64,000 bases of DNA from Vulcanimicrobiota bacterium (GTDB lineage Bacteria; Vulcanimicrobiota; Vulcanimicrobiia; Vulcanimicrobiales; Vulcanimicrobiaceae). The notes below the pieces were generated by a model. It saw nothing but the letters and a program-made list of their open reading frames with translations. It did not search any database and had not been told where the DNA came from. Made by a program: the position numbers and the translations under genes. Location: the NCBI GenBank assembly GCA_013036095.1, contig JAAXCW010000002.1, positions 1 through 64,000 on the forward strand, in the 5' to 3' direction. Numbering within the stretch: the first letter of the stretch is position 1; every line of letters starts with the position of its first letter. Shown piece after piece: positions 45,827-53,629 of the stretch.

Positions 45827-45905
45827 TGGCCCTTGGGCGGAATGGGTTTGCCCGAGCGATTAACCATGCCCAAAGCGAGGGCGGACCCATTCCGCCCGAG
45901 GGCTA
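45827..45905 (+). other. 27-bp RNA-type helix downstream of 45417-45815
   Basis: Arms 45827-45853 and 45879-45905 pair over 27 bases with a 25-base loop (45854-45878), core GGGCGGAATGGGT with its complement. Four places are not Watson-Crick: T45834, T45848 and T45849 opposite G, and G45828 opposite T. All are G-U pairs in a plus-strand RNA but A-C mismatches in a minus-strand RNA. That asymmetry suggests the helix is kept for its plus-strand transcript. No T run follows, so it does not look like an intrinsic terminator. The remaining bases to 46017 show no gene. Confidence 0.7.
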
Positions 45906-46017
45906 ACGCAACCGTGCAACCGAAATAGACGATCGGGGTATTTAACTCTCTGATGCGGCGGCTCTACATAGCGTTTGGCATGTCCAAGATTCCCGACGGC
46001 TGTCGAGGCTGATAACG

Positions 46018-47451
46018 ATGGCCTGTACGGCGTATTCCCCCAACCTCACGGCTCGCGACCAAGCGCACTTCCTTTATGACGCGATCCCGTCCGGACTGTT
46101 CAAGGTCGAAACGGCGGACGAGCGGATCCCGTGGCGCATCAGCCCCGAGCCGTTCGCATTGTCGCCGCGGGCCCTCGCGCGGATCGAAACGATCGGCGCG
46201 AACCTTCTCCTCTTTTACCGCGCGCTCAACGCGCTCTACAACCGCAGCGTGCGCGGAACCGCCCCGGCGTTCATCGCCGAATATCTCGACCAAGGAAAGC
46301 CCGAGCATATCGTACGGCTTTCTCGCCAGAACCGTTTCAGGCAAGATTTGCCCGGCATTATTCGCCCCGACTTGATTCTGACCGACGACGGCTTTATCGC
46401 GAGCGAACTCGACAGCGTTCCGGGCGGCATGGGTTTTCTGGGCGCAATGTCCGAGGCGTATTGCAAACTCGGCATGGAGAGCATCGGCGGCGCCGACGGC
46501 ATCGTACGTTCGTACGGCGCCATGCTCGCGGCTGCAACCGGGAAAGAACAGCCCGCGGTTGCCATCGTGCTTTCCGATGAATCCGGTGACTACCGGCCGG
46601 AGATGACGTGGATGGCGCAGGCCCTGACGCGCGTCGCGAATTTAAAAGCGTTCATGTGCCGCCCCCAAGATATTTATTTCACCGAGGAAGCGCTGTTCGT
46701 GCGGCTGCCGGATGGCCGCGAAGAAAAGATCGACGCGCTCTACCGCAACTTCGAACTCTTCGATTTGCTCAACGTTCCTAAACAAGAGCTCATGCTGTAT
46801 TCTGCGCGCCACAACCGCGTGACGATGACGCCGCCTCCCAAAGCCCAGCTGGAAGAGAAACTGGCGTTCGCGCTCTTCCATCATCCGCAGTTGGCGAAGC
46901 TCTGGAAGGCCGAACTGGGCGCCGCCGTCTACGATCACCTCAAACAACTTTTTCCCGAAACGTGGGTCATCGATCCGCGCCCGCTTCCGCCGCAGGCGGT
47001 GATCGCCGGACTCGAAGCCAACGGTGCACCGGTCTCGGACTGGATGCAGCTCGCCGAATTGACGAAATCGGAGCGCGACTATGTCATCAAGCCCTCCGGC
47101 TTCTCCGAACTCGCATGGGGTTCGCGCGGCGTTCGCGTCGCCAACGACTTGACCAAAGACGAATGGGTAGCGACCCTGCAGGAAGCGGTGCGCGAGTTCG
47201 AGCGTACGCCGCGCATTCTGCAGCGTTTTTACAAAGGAAAGCGGGTCCGGCAAACGTATCTCGACCGCACCGCCGACGAAATCCGGACATTTGAAGGCCG
47301 CGTGCGGCTCTGCCCTTATTTTTTCATCGTCGGCAACGAGACGCGCTTGGGCGGCATCCTTGCAACGGTTGCTCCCGCGGACAAGCGTCTCATTCACGGC
47401 ATGACCGACGCCGTGATGGCGCCATCTATACTCAAAGAAGACGGCGCCTGA
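46018..47451 (+). CDS. ATP-grasp-like protein of unknown function
   Basis: At 477 aa. SELDSVPGGMGFLGAMSEAY near 135-155 and DYVIKPSGFSELAWGSRGVRV near 345-365 resemble circularly permuted ATP-grasp enzymes such as glutathionylspermidine-synthase-like ligases, including the Lys-Pro-Ser/Gly nucleotide loop. YFFIVGNETRLGGILATVAP near 430 may hold the metal site. Such enzymes join a carboxylate to an amine with ATP. It is preceded by a 200-base stretch with a long hairpin. The stop lies in the loop of a bidirectional terminator. Confidence 0.6.
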   Translation: MACTAYSPNLTARDQAHFLYDAIPSGLFKVETADERIPWRISPEPFALSPRALARIETIGANLLLFYRALNALYNRSVRGTAPAFIAEYLDQGKPEHIVRLSRQNRFRQDLPGIIRPDLILTDDGFIASELDSVPGGMGFLGAMSEAYCKLGMESIGGADGIVRSYGAMLAAATGKEQPAVAIVLSDESGDYRPEMTWMAQALTRVANLKAFMCRPQDIYFTEEALFVRLPDGREEKIDALYRNFELFDLLNVPKQELMLYSARHNRVTMTPPPKAQLEEKLAFALFHHPQLAKLWKAELGAAVYDHLKQLFPETWVIDPRPLPPQAVIAGLEANGAPVSDWMQLAELTKSERDYVIKPSGFSELAWGSRGVRVANDLTKDEWVATLQEAVREFERTPRILQRFYKGKRVRQTYLDRTADEIRTFEGRVRLCPYFFIVGNETRLGGILATVAPADKRLIHGMTDAVMAPSILKEDGA

Positions 47452-47466
47452 CGGCGCCGTCTTCTT
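47435..47466. terminator. Bidirectional-type stem-loop with the stop codon in its loop
   Basis: AAGAAGACGGCGCC (47435-47448) pairs perfectly with 47453-47466 over 14 bases, loop TGAC, with T-rich ends on both sides. The TGA of the ATP-grasp-like gene is the first three bases of the loop. It sits between convergent genes (the minus-strand gene ends at 47473), so it could end both transcripts. Confidence 0.75.
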
Positions 47467-47472
47467 TTCCGC

Positions 47473-47979
47473 TTATTTTAGAACGATGACCGACGGTCTT
47501 CCGGTCGGCCAGCCGTTGGGCGTATCGAGCGGATTCCACAGCAGCCAGAGCTTGCCGTACGTTTCCAGCATCGACGCGACCACTTTTTTCTGCTGCGCGA
47601 CGGACATCCCCGGCAGCGTGGCGCTGACCTTCGGAATCTCGACGCGGTGATAGTGCCACAGCGCCTGTTCGGATTTCGAAAACGTTTTCCAGACAGCAGT
47701 CGGAACAATCGTTTCGATTTCGATCAGACGCGCATTAGCGGCGTCCGAGTCATAGATCTGGCATTCGAGCAAACCGCCGGACACCGCCTTACACCAGTGG
47801 TGAGCCACCTGCGCCGGATGTCCCGGTCCGAAATGCTTGAGGGCATCGATGTGCAGCGTCCAGCCGGCCGAGGGCATTGCCGGCGCCGCCGCAGCTGCAG
47901 GGCGTAAGGCAAGTCTGGAGCTCAAGAGCCCGAGGCTGAACGCAAAAAGGACCGCAATGAAAAGCGAAAGTTTCTTCAT
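47473..47979 (-). CDS. Exported DUF1264 / OBAP-family protein
   Basis: A 168-aa protein with a signal peptide (LSLFIAVLFAFSLGLLSS). HHWCKAVSGGLLECQIYDSD, LIEIETIVPTAVWKTF and QALWHYHRVEIPK match DUF1264, the family of plant oil-body-associated proteins, known also in bacteria and fungi with no settled activity. GAGGTAGCAC precedes the ATG. Its end faces the ATP-grasp-like gene across a terminator. Inferred: a lipid or hydrophobic surface role. Confidence 0.8.
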   Translation of the reverse strand: MKKLSLFIAVLFAFSLGLLSSRLALRPAAAAAPAMPSAGWTLHIDALKHFGPGHPAQVAHHWCKAVSGGLLECQIYDSDAANARLIEIETIVPTAVWKTFSKSEQALWHYHRVEIPKVSATLPGMSVAQQKKVVASMLETYGKLWLLWNPLDTPNGWPTGRPSVIVLK

Positions 47980-48058
47980 GTGCTACCTCCGATAGCTAGT
48001 ACGTGCGCAGCTCGCGCGGCCGCTCCTGCCAGGAACGGCTGAAAATAGCGTGCAAGCG

Positions 48059-48868
48059 ATGGTTATGTCACGTACGCCCGGCACGTATGTCGGCGACGGC
48101 CGCGTATTAACGCGCACCGCCGGCGGATTAAAGATGTACGTCGCCGCGAACGACATCTGCATTTCGCCGCATATCATTCTCGATGGCGTTTGGGAAGAGT
48201 GGACGGAAGCGACGCTTCGGCGCGTCGTCAAACGGGGAATGCGCATACTTGAGATCGGCGCCAACGTGGGGTATTTCACGCTGCTGATCGCGCAGCTGAC
48301 CGGTCCGCAGGGCTCGGTCTACGCATTCGAATGCGATCCCGAACTCGCGCAGATCGCCGAGGACAACGCCGAAATCAACGGCTTTGCCTCGCGCGTTATC
48401 GTCGATCGCCGCGCGGTTGGTGAAACGCCGGGTTCGGCGCAGTTTCGCCGCGCGCAGCGGCACCGGGGCGGAGGAACGCTCGTCGCCGACCTGCAGCAGA
48501 TTCCGCAACTTCGCGAAACCGAACGTGAAACGCTCACCGTCGAGGTCACGACGGTCGACGCGCTTCTGGGCCAGCTGGGGCGGACGTTCGATCTCGTGAA
48601 AATCGATGCAGAAGGCGCCGAGACGTGGATACTCAACGGCGGCACCAAGCTTTTTGCCGACACGAAGCAACCGCTGATACTGATGATCGAGTTTTGCCCC
48701 GGATTCTTACGAGAGGCGGGCCACGATCCGGCCGCGGAGCTGCGCCGCTTCGCCGGATGGGGTTTTGACGTGCAGCGTTTGGACTCGCGCCGCAGACGCG
48801 CCGTGCCGTGCAGCACGGATACGCTGCTTACGCAGGCCTATTCGGAGTTGCTCTTAACGCGCACGTAG
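48059..48868 (+). CDS. FkbM-family methyltransferase
   Basis: About 269 aa. SAM site RILEIGANVGYFTLLIAQL near 60-80, VYAFECDPELAQIAEDNAEI, RVIVDRRAVGETPG, and VDALLGQLGRTFDLVKIDAEGAE, which is the FkbM signature. Known: FkbM enzymes O-methylate sugars or polyketides. ATG 48059 or 48065 are more likely than GTG 48050. No sugar or polyketide genes lie right next to it. The end overlaps the opposite-strand gene by 15 bases. Confidence 0.85.
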   Translation: MVMSRTPGTYVGDGRVLTRTAGGLKMYVAANDICISPHIILDGVWEEWTEATLRRVVKRGMRILEIGANVGYFTLLIAQLTGPQGSVYAFECDPELAQIAEDNAEINGFASRVIVDRRAVGETPGSAQFRRAQRHRGGGTLVADLQQIPQLRETERETLTVEVTTVDALLGQLGRTFDLVKIDAEGAETWILNGGTKLFADTKQPLILMIEFCPGFLREAGHDPAAELRRFAGWGFDVQRLDSRRRRAVPCSTDTLLTQAYSELLLTRT

Positions 48869-49513
48869 CCGCGAATAGGTTGCATCCTGTTGGGGCACAA
48901 CCAGCTCGTCGACAACCAGCGACGCCGGATCGTACCACAGAGTAAACTGAACGGGATCGCTGACCGAGAGCGGTACGTCGGCAGCCGGCACGTCCTTCGG
49001 CCGGTCGGCTTTGAGCGCGGTGTCGAGCGCAATGGCTCCGCCGTGGCCGAACATCGGCGAGACCGCCGTAAACGATTGCTTGTTCCAAGCGCGCAGCTGC
49101 GCCGGCAGAATGAAGAATCCGGCAAACATCGTGCCGTCGAGCACGGCAAAGTTTTTGGTGTTCGCTCCAAGCGTGAACGCCATGTTGCCGTTGTCCGCGG
49201 TTTCGTTCGCCGAATTTCCTTTGAAGGATAGCGCCGCGTGAACCGTGCGGCCGGGCGGACTATACACGGCAGTGTAACCCGCAGGCGCCAGGTTTTGGTC
49301 CAGGTTCAGCGTCGAGGTGCCGGCAAAATCCGCTCCGCCGTAACTGGCCGAAGCGGTCTCGCTCAGCTGCACGCCGGCGGCCGTATGCGTTAATTGAATC
49401 GTCGTTTTTCCAGCGGACGCGCCTCCAATGGAGACCGTATACGCGTAAGCGCCGTCGGCGGGCGTAGCGGGCGCCGTCGCCGCCGCGAGAACAAAAACCA
49501 GTGCCAGCATCAC
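48854..49513 (-). CDS. Exported beta-rich protein of unknown function
   Basis: A 219-aa protein with a signal peptide (LALVFVLAAATAPATPADG). The mature part is rich in Gly, Ala, Thr and alternating hydrophobics (YTVSIGGASAGKTTIQLTH, GTSTLNLDQNLAPAGYTAVY, ADNGNMAFTLGANTKNFAVL), a beta-barrel or beta-sandwich style similar to DUF3108/DUF6134-like proteins. I cannot name it. The GTG start overlaps the aminotransferase stop by 4 bases, so the two are coupled. Confidence 0.6.
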   Translation of the reverse strand: MMLALVFVLAAATAPATPADGAYAYTVSIGGASAGKTTIQLTHTAAGVQLSETASASYGGADFAGTSTLNLDQNLAPAGYTAVYSPPGRTVHAALSFKGNSANETADNGNMAFTLGANTKNFAVLDGTMFAGFFILPAQLRAWNKQSFTAVSPMFGHGGAIALDTALKADRPKDVPAADVPLSVSDPVQFTLWYDPASLVVDELVVPQQDATYSRLRAR

Positions 49514-50652
49514 TTCTTCTCCATTCGATACGCCGCGATCGCATCGGCGAACGCGTCAATCTCTTCAGCGGTGTTGTAACCATGCGGCGCGACACGAATT
49601 CCCGTCGGGCGATACGTCGTCACGAAGCCTTCCTTTTGCAAATGTTTCCCGAGTGCGACCGGATCGCCATCCGGAAACGAAAACTTCACGATGCCCGAAG
49701 ATTCCGTAGCGCTGCGAACGCTCGCGATCTGCGCGCCCGCGCGGTGCAGTCTTTCGACCAAGCGATCCGTCAGCCCGAGAACGTGCGCCGAGATGCGTGA
49801 AGTTCCAGCTTTCTCTATAACGGCCACCGATTCGGCTAAGGAGAGCGCGCCGATGAAGTTGGGCGTCCCGCCTTCAAAACGTGTGACGTCGCCGACATAG
49901 GGCTGCCCATAGTCCAGAAAATTCCACATGTCGGCGGTCGAGCGCCAGCCCGGAGAAGCCGTTCCGATGCGATCGAGCAGCTCTGCGCGTAGATACAAGA
50001 AACTCACGCCTTGCAAAGCCAGCAGCCACTTCGCGCCGCCCGCGTAAAGCGCGTCAATTCCACAAGCTTGCACGTCTAGCGGAAAGGCGCCCAATCCTTG
50101 AATCGCGTCGACGCAAAAGAGCGCTCCCGCGCCGTGGGCGATTTCAGCCAGGGCCGCGAGGTCATGGCGGTAGCCGTCTCGGAACGAAACCCAGGAGACG
50201 GTGACGATCTTCGTGCGCGGAGTGACGTGGGCGCGCAAGACGTCCGGCGTCATGCGGTTTTTGCTCGTTTCGACGAAGCGGATGGTGACGCCGCGCTTGC
50301 GCAGCGGCAGCCACGGCTGAACGTTGGCCGGAAACTCGTCGTCGGGCAAAACGAGCTCGTCGCCTTCTTCCCATGGATAGCCGGCGCTCAGTGCATTGGC
50401 TCCGTCCCCCGTGTTGCGCAAGATGGCGATCTCGCCCGGGTGCGCGCCGATAAACGCCCCGATGCGCGCGCGATACGCCGGCATATTCCGTTCGTAAGGA
50501 AAGACGCCGAGCACGCCCGCGTCCGCATGTGCGTCGATAAACTCTTGGAGCGCGTGCTGTGTGGGTTGCGGAAGAACGCCGACCGCGGCGTGATTGAAGT
50601 ATTTTGCGGTCTTAGTAACGGCGAAGAGTTCGCGCGGAAGAGGCGTCGTCAA
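49510..50652 (-). CDS. Class V PLP-dependent aminotransferase / cysteine-desulfurase-like
   Basis: About 380 aa. YFNHAAVGVLPQPT near the start, RNTGDGANALSAGYPW, VSWVSFRDGYRHDL, FCVDAIQGLGAFPLDV and the PLP Lys in LYAGGAKWLLALQG. RFEGGTPNFIGALSL and the end RVAPHGYNTAEEIDAF match isopenicillin-N-epimerase-like and SufS-like members. It lacks a visible desulfurase Cys, so an aminotransferase or lyase role is likely. TTG 50652 makes a TTGA overlap with phoU. Substrate unknown. Confidence 0.85.
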   Translation of the reverse strand: MTTPLPRELFAVTKTAKYFNHAAVGVLPQPTQHALQEFIDAHADAGVLGVFPYERNMPAYRARIGAFIGAHPGEIAILRNTGDGANALSAGYPWEEGDELVLPDDEFPANVQPWLPLRKRGVTIRFVETSKNRMTPDVLRAHVTPRTKIVTVSWVSFRDGYRHDLAALAEIAHGAGALFCVDAIQGLGAFPLDVQACGIDALYAGGAKWLLALQGVSFLYLRAELLDRIGTASPGWRSTADMWNFLDYGQPYVGDVTRFEGGTPNFIGALSLAESVAVIEKAGTSRISAHVLGLTDRLVERLHRAGAQIASVRSATESSGIVKFSFPDGDPVALGKHLQKEGFVTTYRPTGIRVAPHGYNTAEEIDAFADAIAAYRMEKK

Positions 50653-51284
50653 GCGTCGCCGATCATTTCCTTTGTATGCCAAGCGATATTGTTGGCGCGA
50701 TCGCCGACGCGTTCGAGTTCTGCAAGCACGAACAAGATGCGCGCCCCCGCCGGAACCATCTCGGGATCGGCTTGCATCTCTTGCTCCAGCGCACGCACGC
50801 TGCGTTTATACTGACGGTCGACTTCGTCGTCCTCGTCGATCACTCGCGACGCGAGCTCCGCGTCTCGCTCGGTATATGCTCTCATCGCGCCAACAAGCGT
50901 CGCAATTGCGAGTTCGGCGATGCGATCGATCTCCACACGCACTGGGCGCAGCGTTACGTCGGCGAGCTTGATAGCGTGCTTGCCGATATCAACCCCGTAG
51001 TCGCCGATCCGCTCCAAGTCGGTGGCGATTTCCAACATCGCCGCAATCTCGCGCAGTTCGCCCGCGACCGGCTGCTGACGCCAAATCAGCTCGATGCACG
51101 AAGCTTCGATCTTCCGGCGCAAATCGTCGATGGCGTCGTCTCCGGCAATGACCCGCGCCGCCGCGGACGTGTCGCGCTTCTCCAACGCTTCGACGGCGAT
51201 GCGTATAGCGTCGCCCGCTAAAGCGCCGAGCCGGACGACGTCGAGGCGAGTTGATTCGAGCGCCTCGTGATATGCAGTACGCAT
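50649..51284 (-). CDS. phoU: PhoU-family phosphate regulator
   Basis: A 211-aa all-helical protein with two PhoU repeats: LGALAGDAIRIAVEALEKRD and IDDLRRKIEASCIELIWRQQPVAGELREIAAML, ERIGDYGVDIGKHAIKL, and the second repeat ending FVLAELERVGDRANNIAWHT. Known: it links the phosphate ABC transporter to PhoR and binds metal clusters. No pst or phoR genes lie nearby. A TATACT box lies six bases before the ATG, so the mRNA may be nearly leaderless. Confidence 0.93.
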   Translation of the reverse strand: MRTAYHEALESTRLDVVRLGALAGDAIRIAVEALEKRDTSAAARVIAGDDAIDDLRRKIEASCIELIWRQQPVAGELREIAAMLEIATDLERIGDYGVDIGKHAIKLADVTLRPVRVEIDRIAELAIATLVGAMRAYTERDAELASRVIDEDDEVDRQYKRSVRALEQEMQADPEMVPAGARILFVLAELERVGDRANNIAWHTKEMIGDA

Positions 51285-51290
51285 CTCTAC

Positions 51291-51319
51291 AGTATAACCG
51301 CAAGGTTCCGGGCACGCAA
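51291..51319 (-). promoter_or_regulatory. Likely promoter of phoU giving a leaderless mRNA
   Basis: On the minus strand TTGCGT (51314-51319) and TATACT (51291-51296) are 17 bases apart. With the usual 6-7-base gap the start site falls on or next to the phoU ATG at 51284, so the mRNA would have no leader and no ribosome site. The enoyl-CoA hydratase gene starts 54 bases away in the other direction. Confidence 0.5.
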
Positions 51320-51337
51320 TTAGACAATTTTCAGGCC

Positions 51338-52132
51338 GTGAATCCTCCAACCGCCGAACTGGTCGCGCTCGAACGCGACGGCGCGGTCGCTATTCTGACG
51401 CTCAACCGGCCGCAGGTTCTCAACGCGCTCAACGCGGATGTGCTTTCGAAACTGTCGAGCGAGCTCAAAACCCTGGATGGCGACGCAAGCGTGCGCGCGG
51501 TCATCATCACCGGATCGGGCAGTAAAGCGTTTGCTGCCGGCGCCGACATCGGCGAGCTCAATGCGTTGCGCAGCCCCTTTCAGGGCGCGACAAAAGCGCG
51601 CACCGGCCAAGCCATCACGCTACAAATCGAGCGGATGAAGAAGCCGGTCATTATGGCCGTGAACGGTTTTGCGCTCGGCGGCGGCTGCGAGCTGGCGATG
51701 GCGGGCGACATTCTCATCGCAAGCGATAACGCGAAGTTTGGTCAGCCGGAAGTGAGCCTCGGCTTAATGCCGGGGTACGGCGGGTCACAACGCACGACGA
51801 GGCTCGTTGGAAAAGGCATGGCGATGTACATGTGCCTGACCGGCGAGATGATCGACGCACAGGAAGCGTTGCGAATCGGACTCGTGCAAAAGGTTGTGCC
51901 ACAAGCTCAATTGCGGGAAGAGGCCAAACGGATTGCCAACGTCATCGCGGCCAAGGCTCCGCTGGCTGTCGAAGGCACGAAACGCGCCATTAACGCCGGC
52001 GCGCACTTGTCGATCGCCGATGCGCTCGAGTTAGAAGCGGTGGAATTTGGCACGCTCGTGGGGACGAATGACTTTAAGGAAGGCACGAGTGCGTTTCTTG
52101 AAAAGCGCAAACCGGACTGGGGCGGCAATTAG
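51338..52132 (+). CDS. Enoyl-CoA hydratase/isomerase family protein
   Basis: About 264 aa. Crotonase fold with oxyanion-hole segments KAFAAGADIGEL and ALGGGCELAMAGD, and catalytic Glu pair in GQPEVSLGLMPGYGGSQR. It hydrates trans-2-enoyl-CoA in beta-oxidation or related degradation. GTG 51338 is taken because the frame upstream is not conserved and a weak ribosome site TCAGG precedes it. A thiolase lies 1.5 kb downstream on the other strand. The end overlaps the next gene by 44 bases. Confidence 0.92.
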   Translation: MNPPTAELVALERDGAVAILTLNRPQVLNALNADVLSKLSSELKTLDGDASVRAVIITGSGSKAFAAGADIGELNALRSPFQGATKARTGQAITLQIERMKKPVIMAVNGFALGGGCELAMAGDILIASDNAKFGQPEVSLGLMPGYGGSQRTTRLVGKGMAMYMCLTGEMIDAQEALRIGLVQKVVPQAQLREEAKRIANVIAAKAPLAVEGTKRAINAGAHLSIADALELEAVEFGTLVGTNDFKEGTSAFLEKRKPDWGGN

Positions 52133-53102
52133 GGCCGGACTCCTTCTCGCGCTGGCGCTAGTCGCGGCAACCGCCGGTTTTGCGCGCGCAGACGACTACG
52201 GCCCGCGCGGCGACGTACGGGAATTGCGCTTCGTGGCCCAACGGCTGCTCGCGCGCACTGCCAGAGCCGCAAAAATCGACCCTGCCGCGATCCGCGTTTC
52301 AGACGTCGTCGCCGTAAACAATGCGGCCCTTCTCTCATGGGACATCGGCGCGGGCCGCGGCCTGATGGGGTTGGTTCGCCAGTACGGCCGTTGGTGGGAT
52401 GCCTTTGGGGATCGGCAGGAGGTGGACGGCTGGATCGATTCAGCATCGTATCCGCTCACGCCCAAATGCGCTGTAGTAGCCCATCCCGGCCCGGTCCCGC
52501 AGATACTGGAAACGGACGGTTTGCCTCCAGACCTGATTAATGCAGCGCTTTTACATAATTCCGCCTTGCGCGCAAAGCCTGCGGCCGCCTCCGGCGTGGT
52601 GATCCGAGGCCATCGCATCGCGAGTGTCGTGTTCGTTGACCGCGGGTGCGGCCATTTCGAATCCCCTGTCGCTTCGATTGGCGGAGCGCTTTGGCAAATT
52701 CCGAGCTATATCGCGGGCTATGACATAAGCGTAAGCTATAGCGCCAATAATGCTGAAGGCGGCACCGTGTTCCGGCCTATTTACGCGCGTGCGCCAACGC
52801 AAGCTGAGATCATTCCGTATCCGACGACGCTTCGTTTCTTGGCAACTTCCGTTCTCTATTTCGATCTGACAATTGACAGTTCGAAACCGGTGACGTTCGC
52901 ACCCGGCACGACGATTGACATATGGTTTCCGTTCGTACTCGACGAAACACTGAATTACGATCTAACGATTGGGTTTGCCCAACAGCCGATCGGTCCGGTC
53001 TATGCCAAGCCGTTCGACAACGTGCTGCATTACAAACTGCCCGGCTTCACTGCGATGCCCGGTCAAACGCTGATGGCCGAGATTGACGGCAACTGGCCTT
53101 AA
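52089..53102 (+). CDS. Exported protein of unknown function
   Basis: About 337 aa with a signal peptide (AGLLLALALVAATAGFARA). Conserved-looking parts: SWDIGAGRGLMGLVRQYGRWWDAFGD, FVDRGCGHFESPVASI and a C-terminal half with strands (DLTIDSSKPVTFAPGTTIDI). Three Cys are spread through it. I do not recognise a family. GTG 52089 has AAGGAAGG seven bases upstream, a strong site. It overlaps the hydratase gene and ends 4 bases inside the opposite-strand thioredoxin gene. Confidence 0.6.
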   Translation: MRFLKSANRTGAAIRAGLLLALALVAATAGFARADDYGPRGDVRELRFVAQRLLARTARAAKIDPAAIRVSDVVAVNNAALLSWDIGAGRGLMGLVRQYGRWWDAFGDRQEVDGWIDSASYPLTPKCAVVAHPGPVPQILETDGLPPDLINAALLHNSALRAKPAAASGVVIRGHRIASVVFVDRGCGHFESPVASIGGALWQIPSYIAGYDISVSYSANNAEGGTVFRPIYARAPTQAEIIPYPTTLRFLATSVLYFDLTIDSSKPVTFAPGTTIDIWFPFVLDETLNYDLTIGFAQQPIGPVYAKPFDNVLHYKLPGFTAMPGQTLMAEIDGNWP

Positions 53103-53629
53103 AGCAGCGCTAACGTCTTGGCCGCGTGTGCCATGTTCAACTGAATTGCCGGATTGAGCCCTTCCCACGTCGCGCGAATCCGGCCGCGCGTATCGATCAC
53201 GACCATCGTTGGAAATCCCTCGAGCTGAAAGAACCCGCGCGATAGAGCCGGCGGATCGATGACGACATCTGCCAGCGAGTTTTGCCGGGCAAAGGCCGCA
53301 GCCAGCTCGCGCGGCTCCCCGACGTCCACCGGAATGACACGCACTTGCGGGTGCGTTCGCGCGAACGACTCGACCAGCGGCAGCGAGATGCGGCACGGCG
53401 CGCACCACGACGCATAGAACTCCAAAAAGACAACGTGGCCGCGCAGCTTTTCCAATGCAAACGGCGCACCCGATAGCGCCTGAAAATGCACCGCGGGCGC
53501 CGGATAAGCGGCGCTCTCGGACAAGGACCGCGGCACCACCAGCAGGCGATAGGCGATAAATGCAACCAGCGCGATGGCTAGGACATCGAAAATCAGCCGC
53601 ACGTTTGCGAAGCGCCGCAAGCGATTCAT
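53099..53629 (-). CDS. Membrane-anchored TlpA/ResA-type thioredoxin
   Basis: A 176-aa protein with an N-terminal anchor (LIFDVLAIALVAFIAYRLLV) then a thioredoxin-fold domain: HVVFLEFYASWCAPCRISLPL (WCAPC active site, near 77-81), VIPVDVGEPRELAAAF, and the cis-Pro in EGFPTMVVID. It would reduce disulfides on the outer face of the membrane, for instance in cytochrome c or cell-wall enzymes. ATG 53629 overlaps the thiolase stop (ATGA). Confidence 0.88.
   Translation of the reverse strand: MNRLRRFANVRLIFDVLAIALVAFIAYRLLVVPRSLSESAAYPAPAVHFQALSGAPFALEKLRGHVVFLEFYASWCAPCRISLPLVESFARTHPQVRVIPVDVGEPRELAAAFARQNSLADVVIDPPALSRGFFQLEGFPTMVVIDTRGRIRATWEGLNPAIQLNMAHAAKTLALL

Noticed and set aside
45827-45905. 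Intrinsic terminator after the small exported gene
   Set aside because: The stem is far longer than needed, the loop is 25 bases and no T run follows.
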